Below are positions 35,101-50,100 of a stretch of DNA of 64,000 bases, piece by piece; the stretch's first letter is position 1; every line of letters begins with the position of its first letter. The stretch is from Oegoconia quadripuncta (lineage: Eukaryota; Arthropoda; Insecta; Lepidoptera; Autostichidae): positions 8,394,413 to 8,458,412 of the forward strand of contig OX438751.1 of NCBI GenBank assembly GCA_949316235.1, written 5' to 3'. The notes below the pieces were generated by a model that worked only from the letters and a program-made list of their open reading frames with translations, had not been told where the DNA came from and did not search any database. Made by a program: the position numbers and the translations under genes.

Positions 35101-38100
35101 CATAGGTAGGAACAAAATCTGAAATGGACAAAAAATATTACTTTCGTGGTGAGACCGTAAATAAAATTAATAAATAAATGCCAGACTACCACACCGAATA
35201 CAGAAATAAATGTGCAGAATAATTTTATTTTCGGCACCTCACCTACCATTTTTCCAAAATGAAGTGCGACAACACTACGAGTAGTACTCACGCGCAGGCG
35301 GGGACCGTAACAATTTATAATGGACTAGCTTTCCGCCCGTGGCTTCGCCTGCATAGAATAACTTTATCGCGGAAATTAGTTTATCCCGCGGGAATACTCA
35401 CTTTATTGGGATAAAAAATATCCTATGTCTTAATCCAAGGTACAATATTCTACCTATAATTTATCCAAATCCGTCCATCCGTGTCGCCGTGATTGAGCAA
35501 CAAACAAATATACAAACAAACATCCAAACTTTCGCATTTATAATATTAGTTAGATTATAATAATTAATTTAGTAAATCTGTGGTAGATAACAAATCGCTT
35601 CCAAATCTATTATCGTAGTGAGACAATCGTAGCACGGGGGAAAGTCACCGCGACGACTGCCAGCAATTTTTCTTATCCATGACTTATGGTCGGCACCACA
35701 CTTATTTGCGCTTTGGTTAGTCGAAATCGCCACCTGTCTGCTCCTTGTGCACTAGCCCTAAAGCTAGGCGTTTGAATTATTAAATTGCTCCAGTTGTCGC
35801 TTCTTCGATCGAAGTCCACAATCGTAGTCAGCCTTGGCGTTAATTAAAATGTTCCATCAGTAAATAAACGAGCGGTTTCAGTTATCTACTACAGTATGCG
35901 TATCTAAGAAAAAAAGAGAGGAAATTAATAAATTGTAATAACAATTTTTTTTTGTTATTAATTCATTTCTAACCGAGGTAGTAGTCAAATCATCGCGTAT
36001 ATATTTTTTGATGTACGGCGTGTCTAAGATTCAGCGATAGATTGTTGATCCTTCATCAAAATTTTATGATGGATTATCCGGGGAGATAATGCATCATCAG
36101 ATCTCCTTAACAGTTGACGATAAAAATATATTAATTACTTCTGAGTACTTCTCATAATTATTCGTAATTCCATATCAGGAGACTTTGTCCCTATGATCTA
36201 ACAGAGCTGATGATGCAGATGACGATAGAAAACAGTTAGAATTCTTTTGTTTGGCAATTTTTAGTAGTTCATTAACATAGGTGAAGAATTTAAATTCAGG
36301 TTCACAAGTCAATAAACTTTTGACATACAATGAAGATAAGAAAGATTTTTCGTTTCGTTACTAACGATTAGTCTCTAATGTTTCGAAAAACGGTTATTAT
36401 TTTGAGGTTTTCTGCATAGTATTGTCGCGGTCTAATTATACAGGTCCATTTGTGTCTTAACTCACATTTTCATGTGCCATAGTTCTTGTAAGTAATACAA
36501 ATTGTTTATTCACACACCGACCGATAGGTAATATTGATATAGATGACTTGGCAATTTACATTCTGTCACCTAGTTTCACTTTAGTTCTCGGTTTTGTCTT
36601 ATCGTTAGGTTACATAATATTATACATAATATTACACATTATACGTAATACATTATACATATATCTATCCAAAAAATTATCGAAGTATCCAAACAAATAA
36701 TTTCAGAGACACAAAGGCCTTTACTTTATATGAAAACATTATCTCAAGTCTCACCTCAAGCTCGATCTTAAGTTTGATATCGCTTTATTAGTATCTGCGT
36801 AAATTTAAGTACCAATTTAAATATTCTGAGAAAATATTGTTCTTAGTCCGCAATATTATAAATTACCTACATTAATTTTGATGTGGCCGTAAGTCATTCT
36901 GCGATAAGTATCTTTAATACATACTTTGTTCCCCGGAGAGCATGAATCTGGCCTCTTTTCCAGTAATGTTCGGGTTATGTACATAAATCTATTGAATGCG
37001 TAAAGCATGCGCACAATTGATGTTGATGTTCTGTGAAACGCGATCGCGGCCAAAGTCCATTTTACTAACGAAAGCGAACGACCTGCGCCCGTCTCAATAA
37101 GAATAATTGGTAATGTCCACAAACATATAAATTAAAGAGCTGGTTTTTTATAGAATACGTGTCACTGTTTGTCACGTACTTATTACTCTGTATACTTTTA
37201 TGACGTGTATCATAAAAAAAACATTTATTCCTCTTTACTTGCCGCAAAATAAACTAGAACAATGTTCTTTAGAGATTGTAAATGAAATGAAATGAAAATC
37301 AGTTATTCATGTAGGCAATACAATATGCAGTTATGAACGTCATTTGTTTTTTAAACTACCACTAGCTCGGAACGCGACCACTACTGAGAAGAGCTAGCGA
37401 GAAACTCAAGAGGGTTTGTCTCTTTTCAATAAATCATTTACAATCAAGAAAGGTTACAACAATTTTATATATTGTGTAGAGGAGCCGTTTAATCCCATGG
37501 ATTACTTTCATTAATATAGTCTGAAATTTTGTAATATCCCTTTTTACATAATTTTTGTTTTATAATAAGTTTAAATTTATTAAGCGGAAGATTCCGTATA
37601 TCCATGCAAACCTTGTTGTAGAAGCGCACACATTGACCTCTGAATGACTTACTAACTTTACTAAGTCTACTAAAGGTATCTACAGCTAATTGATTTTTGC
37701 TCCTTGTATTGACATTATGTCGGTCACAATGTTTCTCGAATGAATATATATATTTCTCTTAAGATATTCAAGATTTTCATATATATATTGTGACGAAAAT
37801 GTTAAATAATCAATAAAAAATAATCAATAAACTAATGTGGATAATCTAATAAAGAAATAATTAGGTGCTCATGAAATAAAAAAAACAGCCAAGTGCATTT
37901 TGGACCACGCGCAGTAGGGATCAGAATATCACATTTGAATTCTGGAATCCAACAATTTTCGGCTGGAGACTCCACTTCTGATTACGAACAACTTTCCACT
38001 AGGAATCATAGCCAAATTCAATCGAAAATTGTTGGCTTCCATACTAAAGGCGGTTTCAGAATGGTTTACTTATATTTTTGATCGAATTCGGCTATGGTTC

Positions 38101-41100
38101 CTAGTGGAAAGTTGTTCGTAATCAAGAGTGGAGACCCCAGTAAATAGGAATTTTTGAATGAATAAATTTTTCACCCTGTATACAAAGTCATTTTCGCAGT
38201 TGATTAGATTAGACATTTTGTATAGATTTTCTATGAATTTTTCACAGACCCAAATACGCGCCATATTGGTCGATAATGACTTTGGAACTCGTAAGTGAGG
38301 TTGACTTATTCATTTATTTATTGAAGAAACCAACAGCGTTGCAGATGTCAATAAATATTACATAGTACGAATGCAAAAATTAAGGCAAATTACAGGTTTC
38401 ATCATATAAAGTATAATTTTTTTTTAATTCAAGCTAAGTGGTTAAGAACCAAGTAATGGGCTATGGTTAACTTTACGGACATTGAGACAACACTGCAAAT
38501 AATGCTGAGTATTCGTATAGGTAATATGTGCAGCTGCAGATACGCACAATTGCATAATAATATAAATGAATATCTTGGCATACACACACAGCGCCATTTA
38601 GATCCACACTAAGCAACTATAGGCTTGTATTATAGATACCAGATGGTTGATAAACTACAGAAATAATTTTTTTTTTGTAAATAAATACATATATTAATGG
38701 AAAACTGCCACAACTCGGGAACACATGTCTGTGTTCATCATACAAATATGTGCCCCTAGTGGGATCGAACCCACGACCTTTTAGTGTAGCAGTCAGAGTT
38801 TCTAACCACTATACCAAACATGTCATCATATGCACAGATTGACAGTAACATAAAAAAAAATTGTTGCTAAACCCCAAATTTACTCAATCAGTCCTACCTC
38901 AATGCTCAGTTTGGCCGAAAGAGATCTCTTAAAGAGATAAGACCACCTTTGTGCTTGACCTGTCGTTATTACTCTGTCATCTAATTAATATTATAAAGCG
39001 AAAGTTTGGATGTTTGTTTTTCATAATTTCATCCCAATTTGCTCGAGGATGGAATCAAATACCACTTATTTGCAAACAAATTTTATCTTTACTGTTTCAG
39101 CAGCGATTTATCATTCATTACTTTATAATGTAAACATAATTGATAAGAAATAATCCTTGTTGTAAAGATTTGTGTAAAAACGACACAATCATAGATAAAT
39201 GAACAGACACAATATCATCCTGAAACCTGCCTACTTTTAAGATTCCCGCGGTTACTTTACTGTTTAAGGGGGTGGACACGACCTATGAGTATTTAACATC
39301 ACTGAAAAATAAATCACCGAAAACAGCGCGGCACTTAGCATTGAAAAGATATATAAAGTAATGGAAACATAAATTAAGCTCGATAGAAAATAATCACAAA
39401 GTTGCCTTCACATTGGCTGGATTCGCTAATCCATTTTTATTCTACTACGTTTGATTTCCTTATTTTTATCGTTAATCACGTTTTCCGTTACACAATGTGA
39501 ACGCGAGCGGAACCTTCGATCACGGTGTAACGGCAACCATAGAATACGCACCGATACCAATCCTATAGCGACAACTTATTGCGTGGTTGCGGTTCCGCTC
39601 CGCGAGCAGGTGCTATTTTAGGTTCTACCATCACTTTAACCATAGTTTCTTATCTCTATATTTGTTTATTTGATTAATGCTGCAAGCACCATTCATGGGC
39701 CAAAATTATATAATTCTTGAAAATATACCTTTTCGTAGTAACAGTGAAAAACGAGGTTAAAGATGCACCCATTTGTCTGGCCTTAATTAACTACCCGCAA
39801 AACTTAATCTATATAATATGGTGCTTGTAACCGGAACACAGTAAATAAACAAAAAGTTTAGAACACTTCCACAAATTTGTCTAGTTTCAACTAGGCAAAG
39901 GTTGTGTATCATGGAAATGGTATAACGCATACCCATACATAAAAGACAATCCAATCGACAGTCTAGTAATCGCGATAAGAAGTTCGTTACAAAACATTTT
40001 AAGATCAGTATCCTATAAAGGGTAACCCTTACTTTAACCCTTACTTAAACAAGCATAGTAAATAGAAAAATCTTACCTCATCTAATAGGAAAAGTACGGA
40101 TGCCACAGCACGAACATGGCGATTGAACCGTAGTTCTAAATACTGCAACATAAAAACACTATTCTGTAAATCACACAAATCATTTTAGAAAAAGGTCAAT
40201 AAACTTAATGTTAAATACACATAATTCAACTAAGATTGGTAAACAAGAATACCCGCTGGGTTAATGAATTAATAGGTACATGCACGCAGCAATTACCTGA
40301 CCTCTAACAATTTTATTGAAATTATTCTTAGACTAATATTTTTCTAAATTGGTTCAACTGGGCCACGAACCCGGAACCTTCAGTACGGTAGTGGAGATAC
40401 CATAATTACCAGTCATTTTAGAACATGGTGGAACATGATTCACGTAAAAAAGACACAACATTAATAGTCCAATATACGAACAGTTTTCACTTCCGTTAAT
40501 CCTTTATCAAGATTCTTTCCGATAATACTCAAGAAAATTAGTCGATGGCTAGTTTATATTTTCTAAAAATAGTTTATTGAGTCGTTCCAATTTTCTTGGG
40601 AATATTTTCAACAATATATAGAAGTTATTGATCGATTAGAAAATAGTTACAGGAGTTCTGAATGTCACGGTTTTAATTTTAATTTGTTAGAATACATTTT
40701 ATATTCTGTCACCAATAGGTCTATGCCATGTGCGAAACTTTAAAATTATCGGAAGTTATACCTCAAAATTTACGCACCTATCCTTACCGGGCTATAACAA
40801 CATAACTAAGTAACTCTATGCGGACTGGAATACATTCCGCTATGGGATATTTAAGTAAATTTATTTCGTACTTATTTTCTTTTGTACATTAAACCGTATA
40901 CAAACAAACAAACATATTCAGAGGTAACGTCATCGGTTTTGTTGCTCACAGACAGTATAAGCAGCGTAGTGAGTACCTAGATAGCAAAATTAAGCCGTGT
41001 GTCGCGATTCGCGGGGCAAAGTCCACAGCGGTTATTGCTTGTCAACTGATTTTATGTTGATCCAATACCTATTTGTCGATTAGATCACAACTGTTTATAC

Positions 41101-44100
41101 CGGTATTACGCCGGTTTTCGCGGTTATTCCTTATCTACCAGGTGGTCTTCTCCCTTTGTCAAGAGGCCGACTGGGTGGGTATCAGATCATTTTTGATGTC
41201 TGATTGTTGTGTTCAGATGTGAAGGATGAGACAGCTTCATGAAGACCTGATATGAGCGGTATCTGATGCCGATACCGGTAGCGATATTTCGCAAATAACG
41301 AGCAGTTCTAACTGCAGCAGTATTTGCTACCAGAGCCAGTAGCGATATTTGTCGCAAAGAGTTTTGTTAAGTCTCTCTCACCGTGTCATTTGCTGCGTGT
41401 CACTTGTTCGCTGCGTACGAGTATAATAAATTTAACCAGTCGGTATCCAATTTCCCAACAGCTACGGTAATGTCGCTTGGGTATGTACCATGTACGTCTA
41501 AGACCTTGAATGACTGAACGGATCGAGGAACATAGTAGAAATTAGCCCCGAAAAAATATATGTTTTTCATTATGAAAATTAATTTTAAGAAAGGAAAAAT
41601 ACTACCTATATCATTCGATATTGTTATATAGAGAAATTTATATATTTTCATGCTGTTTCGATAATAATCGCAGCAGTAATATGGTTATACGCAAAAAAAT
41701 ACAGGTAACTATAGTTTTGTAAATTAAAATAAAATTTGCAAAACTACATACGTAAGTAAATGAGAGCTTATATTCTCAGCAGCTGACTGTACCTGGATTT
41801 AAATTCAAATGCTCGACCCAGATATTCCAAATTCAATTATTTAAAAAACGACGTGTTTTATTTGCCTTAAAATATATTCAAACTTGATTAGAATCCAAAT
41901 TTTCATTACGATTACAGTATTCTATAATCCTATGGACTTGTAGAATTTTTTAAGTTGCGGGTAAAATATGAGTGTAGAGAGAAAGTCAATAACGAAATAT
42001 TATTATAAAAACCAAAAACCTAACTGCATATAAAAAAGAAACTAAAAAGTGTATATCTACCTACATTATTTAAAATTCCGTCAAGACATTCGCTGGATTT
42101 ATATTTTGCGAGCCCCATGTTACATATTCTACGATACTCAAACCGCATAGGCTACATGAGGTAACATAGAAATCTACATACATACATCCGAAAAACATTA
42201 CTGTCCTTCCTGGGACAATCGGGTAAAAATATTGATTTTTATCAACATACGGAATACCTATAAACTAACTACATTTAAATAAATTCTCAATTCAAATAAA
42301 TGTTACAGGCATGACAGCGAAAATTGGTGTATTTACGTTAGTACTAAGTACCTATATTAATTCTGTGGTATTGTTCCGACTTCGAAAATGTATGTAAGGA
42401 AACATATACGTCTTTGTTTTTGCCCATTTAACAGGTGCATTTAGCTCAAGAGAATTTGCATGTGGTTGATGTTATAATCATGGCTTTGTTCCTTACAACA
42501 ATGATTATGAGGTTACGTGACTTACATGGTAAAGTCAAGAATACTCATAAACTTTGATATTGTACATGTGTTTTACGATACCGCAATATTTCTTAGCATT
42601 ATAATTCTTGAAACTCATCTAGATCATCTTGAATCTCGTAGATATGTCATAGGCAGAAAATTAAATAGGCGGATATTTCCGCTTTTACAGAACAACCCCC
42701 ATTTCTAATGGCTCGACAATCGATATTCGTTTCGCTATCGGAAGGTTTCAAATTTCAAATGAGTGTTTGTGTTGTGTTGCGTACTACCGCTTGGGGCTTC
42801 GCTCTGACCAGCATAGTTTCTTATAATGCAGGAAATGTACGCCACACATAATTATCCGCCTAGGCATTCAACATAATGACTAATTTCACAAACTGCCTAC
42901 GACAGATATACCACAGACTTGGTATATATTCATTTGAAAAATATTTACTGAATCTGTACTTAAGTGTCGCTGATTGTAGACATGACATGCATAAAATTTT
43001 TAGCATACATGTGTAGCGTTACATTTCAGTAGTACGAGTAGGTATACTACAAGTATTTTATAGCAATATTAGTTTATTAAAACGACTGCAAAGCGATCTT
43101 ATTACATTAAGTAAGTAACATAAACTCTTTTATGTATACTCCAAATAACGAAACACTTGGATAATTCCTCGTACCCCTCACTCCTCCGGATGGAGAATGA
43201 TATACCGAATTACACTTCTCCGAAGAACACGATTCACCGTGTTCAGGCTATGTTTTTATTAAAAATTTTGGTTATAAACAAACTTCGCAATGTATAATCT
43301 TCGGAGAAATGTAATTTGATAAACCACTCCTCCACCGCCTTAGAACGGTTTAGGATTATCAACAAAATTTTATCCGTTATTTCTTAGAATAAGTTCATAT
43401 AATCGACAATATTGACGCTACACTGACGTAGAGCAATAGTTGGCAACCAGGAGAGAAAGAGGATAGCTGAAAAATCGCTGTCGCGGCATCACGTTACTGT
43501 CTTATTCGTCGTTTTCCCCAAACGACGAATAAGACAGTAACGTAACGTGATTGAAAAAGTATTCAATTATTATTTCTATTCTTCATTATTTAATAATAAA
43601 TAAACAATAAATAAATAATAAATAAATAATAAATAAATAATAAATAAATAATAAATAAATAATAAATAAATAATAAATAAATAATAAATAAATAATAAAT
43701 AAATAATAAATAAATAATAAATAAATAATAAATAAATAATAAATAAATAAATATTTCGGACACTTACACCAATCAAGCCGCCTCCGTGGCTCAATGTAAA
43801 CAACATTGAGTTTACGATTCGGAGGTCGCGGGTTCGATCCCCAGCGGGGTACATGTTTAAGTACTCGGTTTGGTTGGTGGTAGGGCATTTTAAATGTCCG
43901 CCTGGCTAGCTACCACCATCTTATCTAAATCTGCCGCCAAGCAGCAATGTTAATAGCATTGTCGTGTTCCGGTTGTCAGAGATAAGATAGCCAGTTCCCC
44001 AAATGTGTTGGGGTTTCCGGGTCAGTACGCTTCCATCTTCGACCTCATCTTCACTTAACATCAGGTGTGATTGAGGTCAAGTACCAACCCGTTATGCATA

Positions 44101-47100
44101 AAAAAAAAAAAAAAATCTAGTCCCAAACTAAGCAAAGCTTGTGCTATGGATACTAGATAACGGAATTCGTCTCTAGTTATAACCTCTTTCGCCTTCTAAT
44201 ACGATCTGACAGCATATACAGGGCGTCCCAAAGTTATGGGACATGAAGGGGAAGTACCTTAAATATTGTAGATAGTGAATTTTGCTCAAAGAAGACTTTA
44301 TGTTATTTTTAAAAGTTAGTAATTCTGCATTCATAGATTTTCTAAAAATTACTTGCTTCGGCTGGGAATCGAACCGACTTAAATGTGAAAAAAAAAACAC
44401 CCTACTTTTATGATGCCAATCGAAAGAATAGCTAAAAAATAATAACTCTGCCTAAGTAACATAGTATTTTAAAAGAAAGGAACAACATAAAATGATTGAG
44501 TCAAATTTCAAGAAAGTTATTTATTGCCGACGACGTTCGAAAAGTAGCGATATTATCATTCCAAAGATAGCATTGATTATTCGTAAATAAGTACCCACTT
44601 CATAAAATAGGTACTAACATAGTTTTCCTTATTATAAGTGCACGTGTAGATGAAATGATAACAAGAGGGATCACATTTTGAGCATTTAATTAATTAATTT
44701 ACAAAAAAATACTTACTTAATTGACTACGGCAGTTTCATGTATGTTTTTTATTTGATTAAAATGATTAATTTCACGTTGTTCCTTTCTTTTAAAATACTA
44801 TGTTACTTAGGCAGAGTTATTATTTTTTAGCTATTCTTTCGATTGGCATCATAAAAGTAGGGTGTTTTTTTTTCACATTTGAGTCGGTTCGATTCCCAGC
44901 CGAAGCAAATAATTTTTAGAAAATCTATGAATGCAGAATTACTAACTTTTAAAAATAACATAAAGTCTTCTTTGAGCAAAATTCACTATCTACGATATTT
45001 AAGGTACTTCCCCTTCATGTCCCATAACTTTGGGACGCCCTGTATAGCAACATGAATTTGATTCTTGTGGCCTTCCTCTTTTTACCCGACTGTTCCAGGA
45101 AGGAGCGTAACGTTTTTTTGGGTGTTTGTCTAGATATAAATAACTCATAAACATCCTTGAAAATACACACAGCGTCATTTAGTTCGTAGCAACTAGGCTT
45201 GTATTATGGATACCAGATGGGTTGATATACTATACAAATACATTATTTTTGTGGAAATAAATACATATATAAATGAAAAACATCCATAACTTATATGTAT
45301 TTCTATGATACTTAAAATACAAAATGGCAGTCGGATCTTTTCGTTTTCTAAATACTTATTGTGTTATTTTTCTTCTCCCTTCCTTTCAATGATATTGTTT
45401 ATGAACACTAGTTCATAGTCATATCGCATAAAGTGCCCTATCTCTACTCTCCTATTCTAAATCGTTTTAAGAGTTGATATGACTTTACTTAGCTTAGGAT
45501 CAGCTCCATTATATCAAACATATGGAATGCATTCATTTTATATTACGCAATAAAATACAGGACATAAGCTAGTGATGTAGTTAGTGTTTCAAAGACACGA
45601 TTCCCATAATATGTTATATTATTTCTTGTAAAATATGCCTTAACTCTCTTACCTCATAAGACGAAGACAACCTCAAGGTGCAGAAGACAGGCAGGTAGAC
45701 GGTCGCCACCACTACACAACTGAGGGTGACTCCGACCACCACCAGCCAGTACTGCGTGCCGTAGTTGTAGATCTCAGCCGGTGTGCCCAGGATCGTCACC
45801 CCTGATACGTAACTGTATGGATTTAACATCCAAAACGAAAATAAATTAAGAGAAGAGACGTTGGGGCCTAATATTTATGCAATATCCCATTGCACATACA
45901 TTCAAAATACATCATTATTTTGAAAAACCAAATAAATTCCACAACCTGATGATACGCTTGGCCTAGGTGGCCAATTTTGATCATCTTCATCAGCCCGTAA
46001 ATATCCCACTGCAGGGTTATAGGTCTTCCTTCGTATAATGAGGGAGTGTCCAAGACCATAGTCCACCACGCTGGTGTAGTGCGGGTTGGGGACTTCACAT
46101 GCCTTTGAATTTTATTTCTCGGGCAAGCTTTCCTCCCGATGTGTTCCTTCACCGTTTAAGAGCAGTTGGATAAATGCAGATAAGTAATTAAATAAAATTT
46201 ATGAACTCATTGGTACATGGCCTGCCTGGGAATCGAACCTGGACCTCCCAAATTGGGAGACCGCGTCTTAACCGCTAAGCCACCGACGACGCTCCTAGTT
46301 ATGATAATAGCTGTTATATAAAGTATTGCTAAGTTCGATTGGATTCGAATATTGAGAGTAATGCATACATTAATAGCTGAGTGTTGTTAGTTGACCACTA
46401 AAGTAATATATCTACGCTATTTACCCTTTGGCGTCCAGATAGAAACAAACACAAAGTGTAAATAAGAGGTCGCAAAATGTCATATAAGTGAAATAAAATA
46501 AAAACCCTAACGAATAAACCCTAACGTCGCGACGTAAAATATGAAGCTCACTATTTCATAAATTATAACTGCAAAACATACGGGATACGTTCAAACATAA
46601 GCTTGTCGAAAGCTTTCCCTATCGACTATAACACTAAAATTGAACGGAACCCTAAAAACGTAACTCGTAATGTCCAAAAATCTATCTTCGACGCGACAAA
46701 TGACGTCAATGTTTGTCCCACATCTTTTAAATTTGTCTTGTTTAGATTCATTCTGATAAAAAGCAGTCCTAATGAAACTGTAATTTACGGTAATCGTTTT
46801 AAAGATTGGTTTCAAGCAGCAACATGTTAGCCATAAATTAACGAATGGAAAAGTTTTAACCATTGATACCTATACCTAATTTGGTGAAACATTCTAAAGC
46901 GAATCACTGAATGGACAAGAATTTGCGTTCTGTCCACGTTAACTGGTAAAACCTGTCTCGATAGGTCAAGCAAAACAAATATTTTTTAAACCGCGGGTCC
47001 TTTAAGTATGCAAGGTCTAGAAAGTAAATTGACATTTATTTTGAAAATACATCTGCTGATTGAATCGTTCCATTTCATTAATAATTTATAAAATCTATTA

Positions 47101-50100
47101 GCCGTACGACATAATAGTTTTCCTCAAAAATGCAATGAAATGTGGTCAATACGCTAATCTGGATTCTGCAATCAGAAGACAGAAAGTAAGGATCGTGTCT
47201 AGAGAGCTAAATTAAAGTATCCAGGAAATAGTTATTTTGAAATTGGAAACAATAAAACTGCCCCTGTTATTTAAATAATTCGACAGACAATATTCCGTTC
47301 TGTAACGGTATGTATTCGAAATTTGAAACTTCTCGACGCCGATCGAACCATGAATACAGGCCTAATTTTTTAGACGACTAAAGCGGTGAGCACTATAAGG
47401 TTGTATGCGCATTTAAAAAAGAATATAAGGTAAAAAAAAGGCAGGAATCTTTGCAAAATCAATATTCGTGTTCTTTGCAAATATTTTTATTAGTTTTACG
47501 AGTATTTTTGAGAACAGCAAATGCTTCCACCGTAATGACCGTGTTGGTCTCGAAACGAGTGGCACGCTATTGAGTATCGGTAGGCCATTAAATAAACGTA
47601 GAGAGATGACCATCTTAGCAGAGGCAAGGCTATATAAACAGAATAACTGGTGTAACCTTCTCCTGATCCATAAGCACGCAATAGTTATCAATGTTGCAAT
47701 AAATAACAACACGCGAAAAGTCAGTGGCTGGTCCTTATATGTACTTGTAGACCAGACTTCTTCTTCTTTTCGAGTCAATGGCAAAAATACTGACTTACCG
47801 TTTACATTTTTAGCTTACCACCGTGGCCATATTGAACCCTTACAACTTCATCTTGTCAGTATGTTCCATGTGTATTTCTACAGCATCATACATAATCCTT
47901 GCAATTTGTGTTCGATCTTTATGAAATTTTATATGAGGATGTACAATAAAACCTTAGATATAGATGGAGTTTGACAGATTTCACCATAATATTACATTTT
48001 CGGGTGGCAATTCTTGGGTCAAACGAGGTGTCGATAAGTAAGTACCTATCAAATGCAATTGAAAATGTTAAATAATTTTTTAGAGTGATGTCGCGTCTCC
48101 AAAGTGTCAAAAAGTGTCTCTTCTCTTGTAACTCTTTTGCTATGCACGTCAAAAATCTTAATTAAATTAGGATGGGGGCTTTAATAATGTACAATGTAAG
48201 GTACATTGCAATGTATGATTTAAAAAAATTAAGAAAAAGAATACTGACTGATAGAATGAACATGTCCATATCGCTTATCATCAAAGTAGTCTGAAATTTT
48301 ATAGCAGCCCTTTGAACATAGTTTCCGTTTTATGGTAGTTTTAAATTCATTTTGAATGTCTGTCTACGTCGTGCCTCTGCCATAACTATAAAACTATATT
48401 GTTATCAATTTTACATTGTATTTATAATACTTTTCAAACTCTACATGTTTTGGGTTTCGTCGTCAAATAATTCCCTCTTCATTATCCATCAGTTATGTCA
48501 CAAACCGTATTAGGTACGTGAACCCCCACCACAAGTTATATAATAATATATAGTACTAACGTTTCGTAGTAAAATTATTAAAAAAAAATCAAATGAAAGT
48601 AAGTTTTATATGACACGCAACTAAATATATTTATGAAGGAAAAAATCGGACAAATGTTGGTGGCCAGTTTCCAAAATTTATAAATGCATGAGAGTTACGG
48701 AACCCTCAGCGCTTAATTCCTGGTCATAATTGACCGCTTTTTATCATTTGTAGGATAATTTACGCTATATATTTTTTGGGATTCATACATAATAAGTCAC
48801 CGATTATTTCTATCATTTTTAAATACATCCCTACTAATTTTAAGTATTATAATATATTGACAATAAAATTGACAGGTTTCATATGATAAGCTAAATTTAT
48901 TACCTACCGGACTTTTCTCAAAACGACTTCACTTCTAAAACTACATACGACAAGATAAGCTGAGTTTTTATCGACTGATAGCGTTCCAGGATATAATTGA
49001 ACAATTTTTATCCTAATACTTGTAGAATGTCTTTGAACATCTTTTAAATCTACATGATAAAGGTATCATGTATCTATACTTACTTTATCGAACGTCTTGT
49101 CTTGTACTTGTAAATTTTGCTAGTCCTATATCGCAAATTCTATGAACTACAGTGTACACAGTAAAAAATTACAGTGTACTAAAAATCATAAAGAAACGAT
49201 CTATTACTTGTCGGCCCATGCGAAGTAGAGTTCCGTAGCCATTTTAAAGTACAAAGTTATTTTTGCAGTTATTTATTTTTGGAGGTTCTAAGAACTTCTT
49301 ACAGACCAATTACATACCTATGTGGTGTATGTCTAATTTCGCTTATGTACCTACAGTCGGCTACATGATGACCGTAACACTACCAGTTTAAGCTGACTAC
49401 GGGTACTATCAAATTTTCGAAATCATAGGTTTAGCTGATAGGGCCTGGGGATACGCAACTCCAACAAAAAACACCGTTACATTCTAGTCAATCACATTAT
49501 AGTCACGTTGAATACCTACATTAAGTAACCTTTTGGCTTCGTCGTAGTCGTGTAAAGAGAGGTCAAGACAATATTTCAATATTTTTGAAAGACCTATTGA
49601 GCGACACCCAATACGATGGGATACAAAATCTTAAAAAATTACCTTATAATAAAATATATTATTTTATACTTTATTCTCTGTATATTTATCATATTTATGC
49701 ATATCTATACTAACTTCAGCTACATGGCATAGTCTGCGAGTAAACCGCATGGGATATACAGACAGACTCATATGACGAAACTATAAGACTAGGTTTTTTG
49801 CCTTTGGGTACGGAACCCTAAAACTCAATATTTGATACAATTTTTTGGAGTAAGTAATAATCATATTAATTAATGTAAAGACCAATAAGTAAACCATCGT
49901 CGGCTCAGCCTAGGTTATTAATTACCGTGAAGGGTAAGTTCACGGCAGCTGTCAGGGACTAGAACAAACTACTTCAGCCCTCGTACCATGACATCGTTTA
50001 TTGTGCGCGACGTATGAGTGAGAGTGGGATAGTTGTATATTTCGTCCAAGTGAATGAGAAGAAGAAATATTATCTCGCGCGACGTAAACGTTTATCGCGC

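Noticed and set aside
36856..37122. 88-codon minus-strand frame as an extra symporter exon
   Set aside because: No SLC5 motif and exons 3 and 4 already join with correct phase and family sequence.
43600..43752. CRISPR-like array
   Set aside because: Direct tandem 11-bp units with no spacers in an animal genome; a minisatellite.
43576..43888. Two minus-strand frames of 92 and 100 codons
   Set aside because: They are translations of the AATAAATAAAT minisatellite joined to the SINE head; repetitive Leu/Tyr/Ile/Phe only.
46219..46293. A tRNA gene on the minus strand (A and B boxes, CCCA-like ends)
   Set aside because: The sequence continues into a retroposon body with a GATGAA-type tail, so it is the head of a SINE, not a tRNA gene. 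The same applies to B boxes at 17970, 43831, 12891, 21058, 23422, 38761 and 52897.
47496..47784. Cytochrome P450 N-terminus
   Set aside because: Only the hydrophobic segment and RRR resemble it; no proline-rich hinge or other P450 motif follows in any frame.
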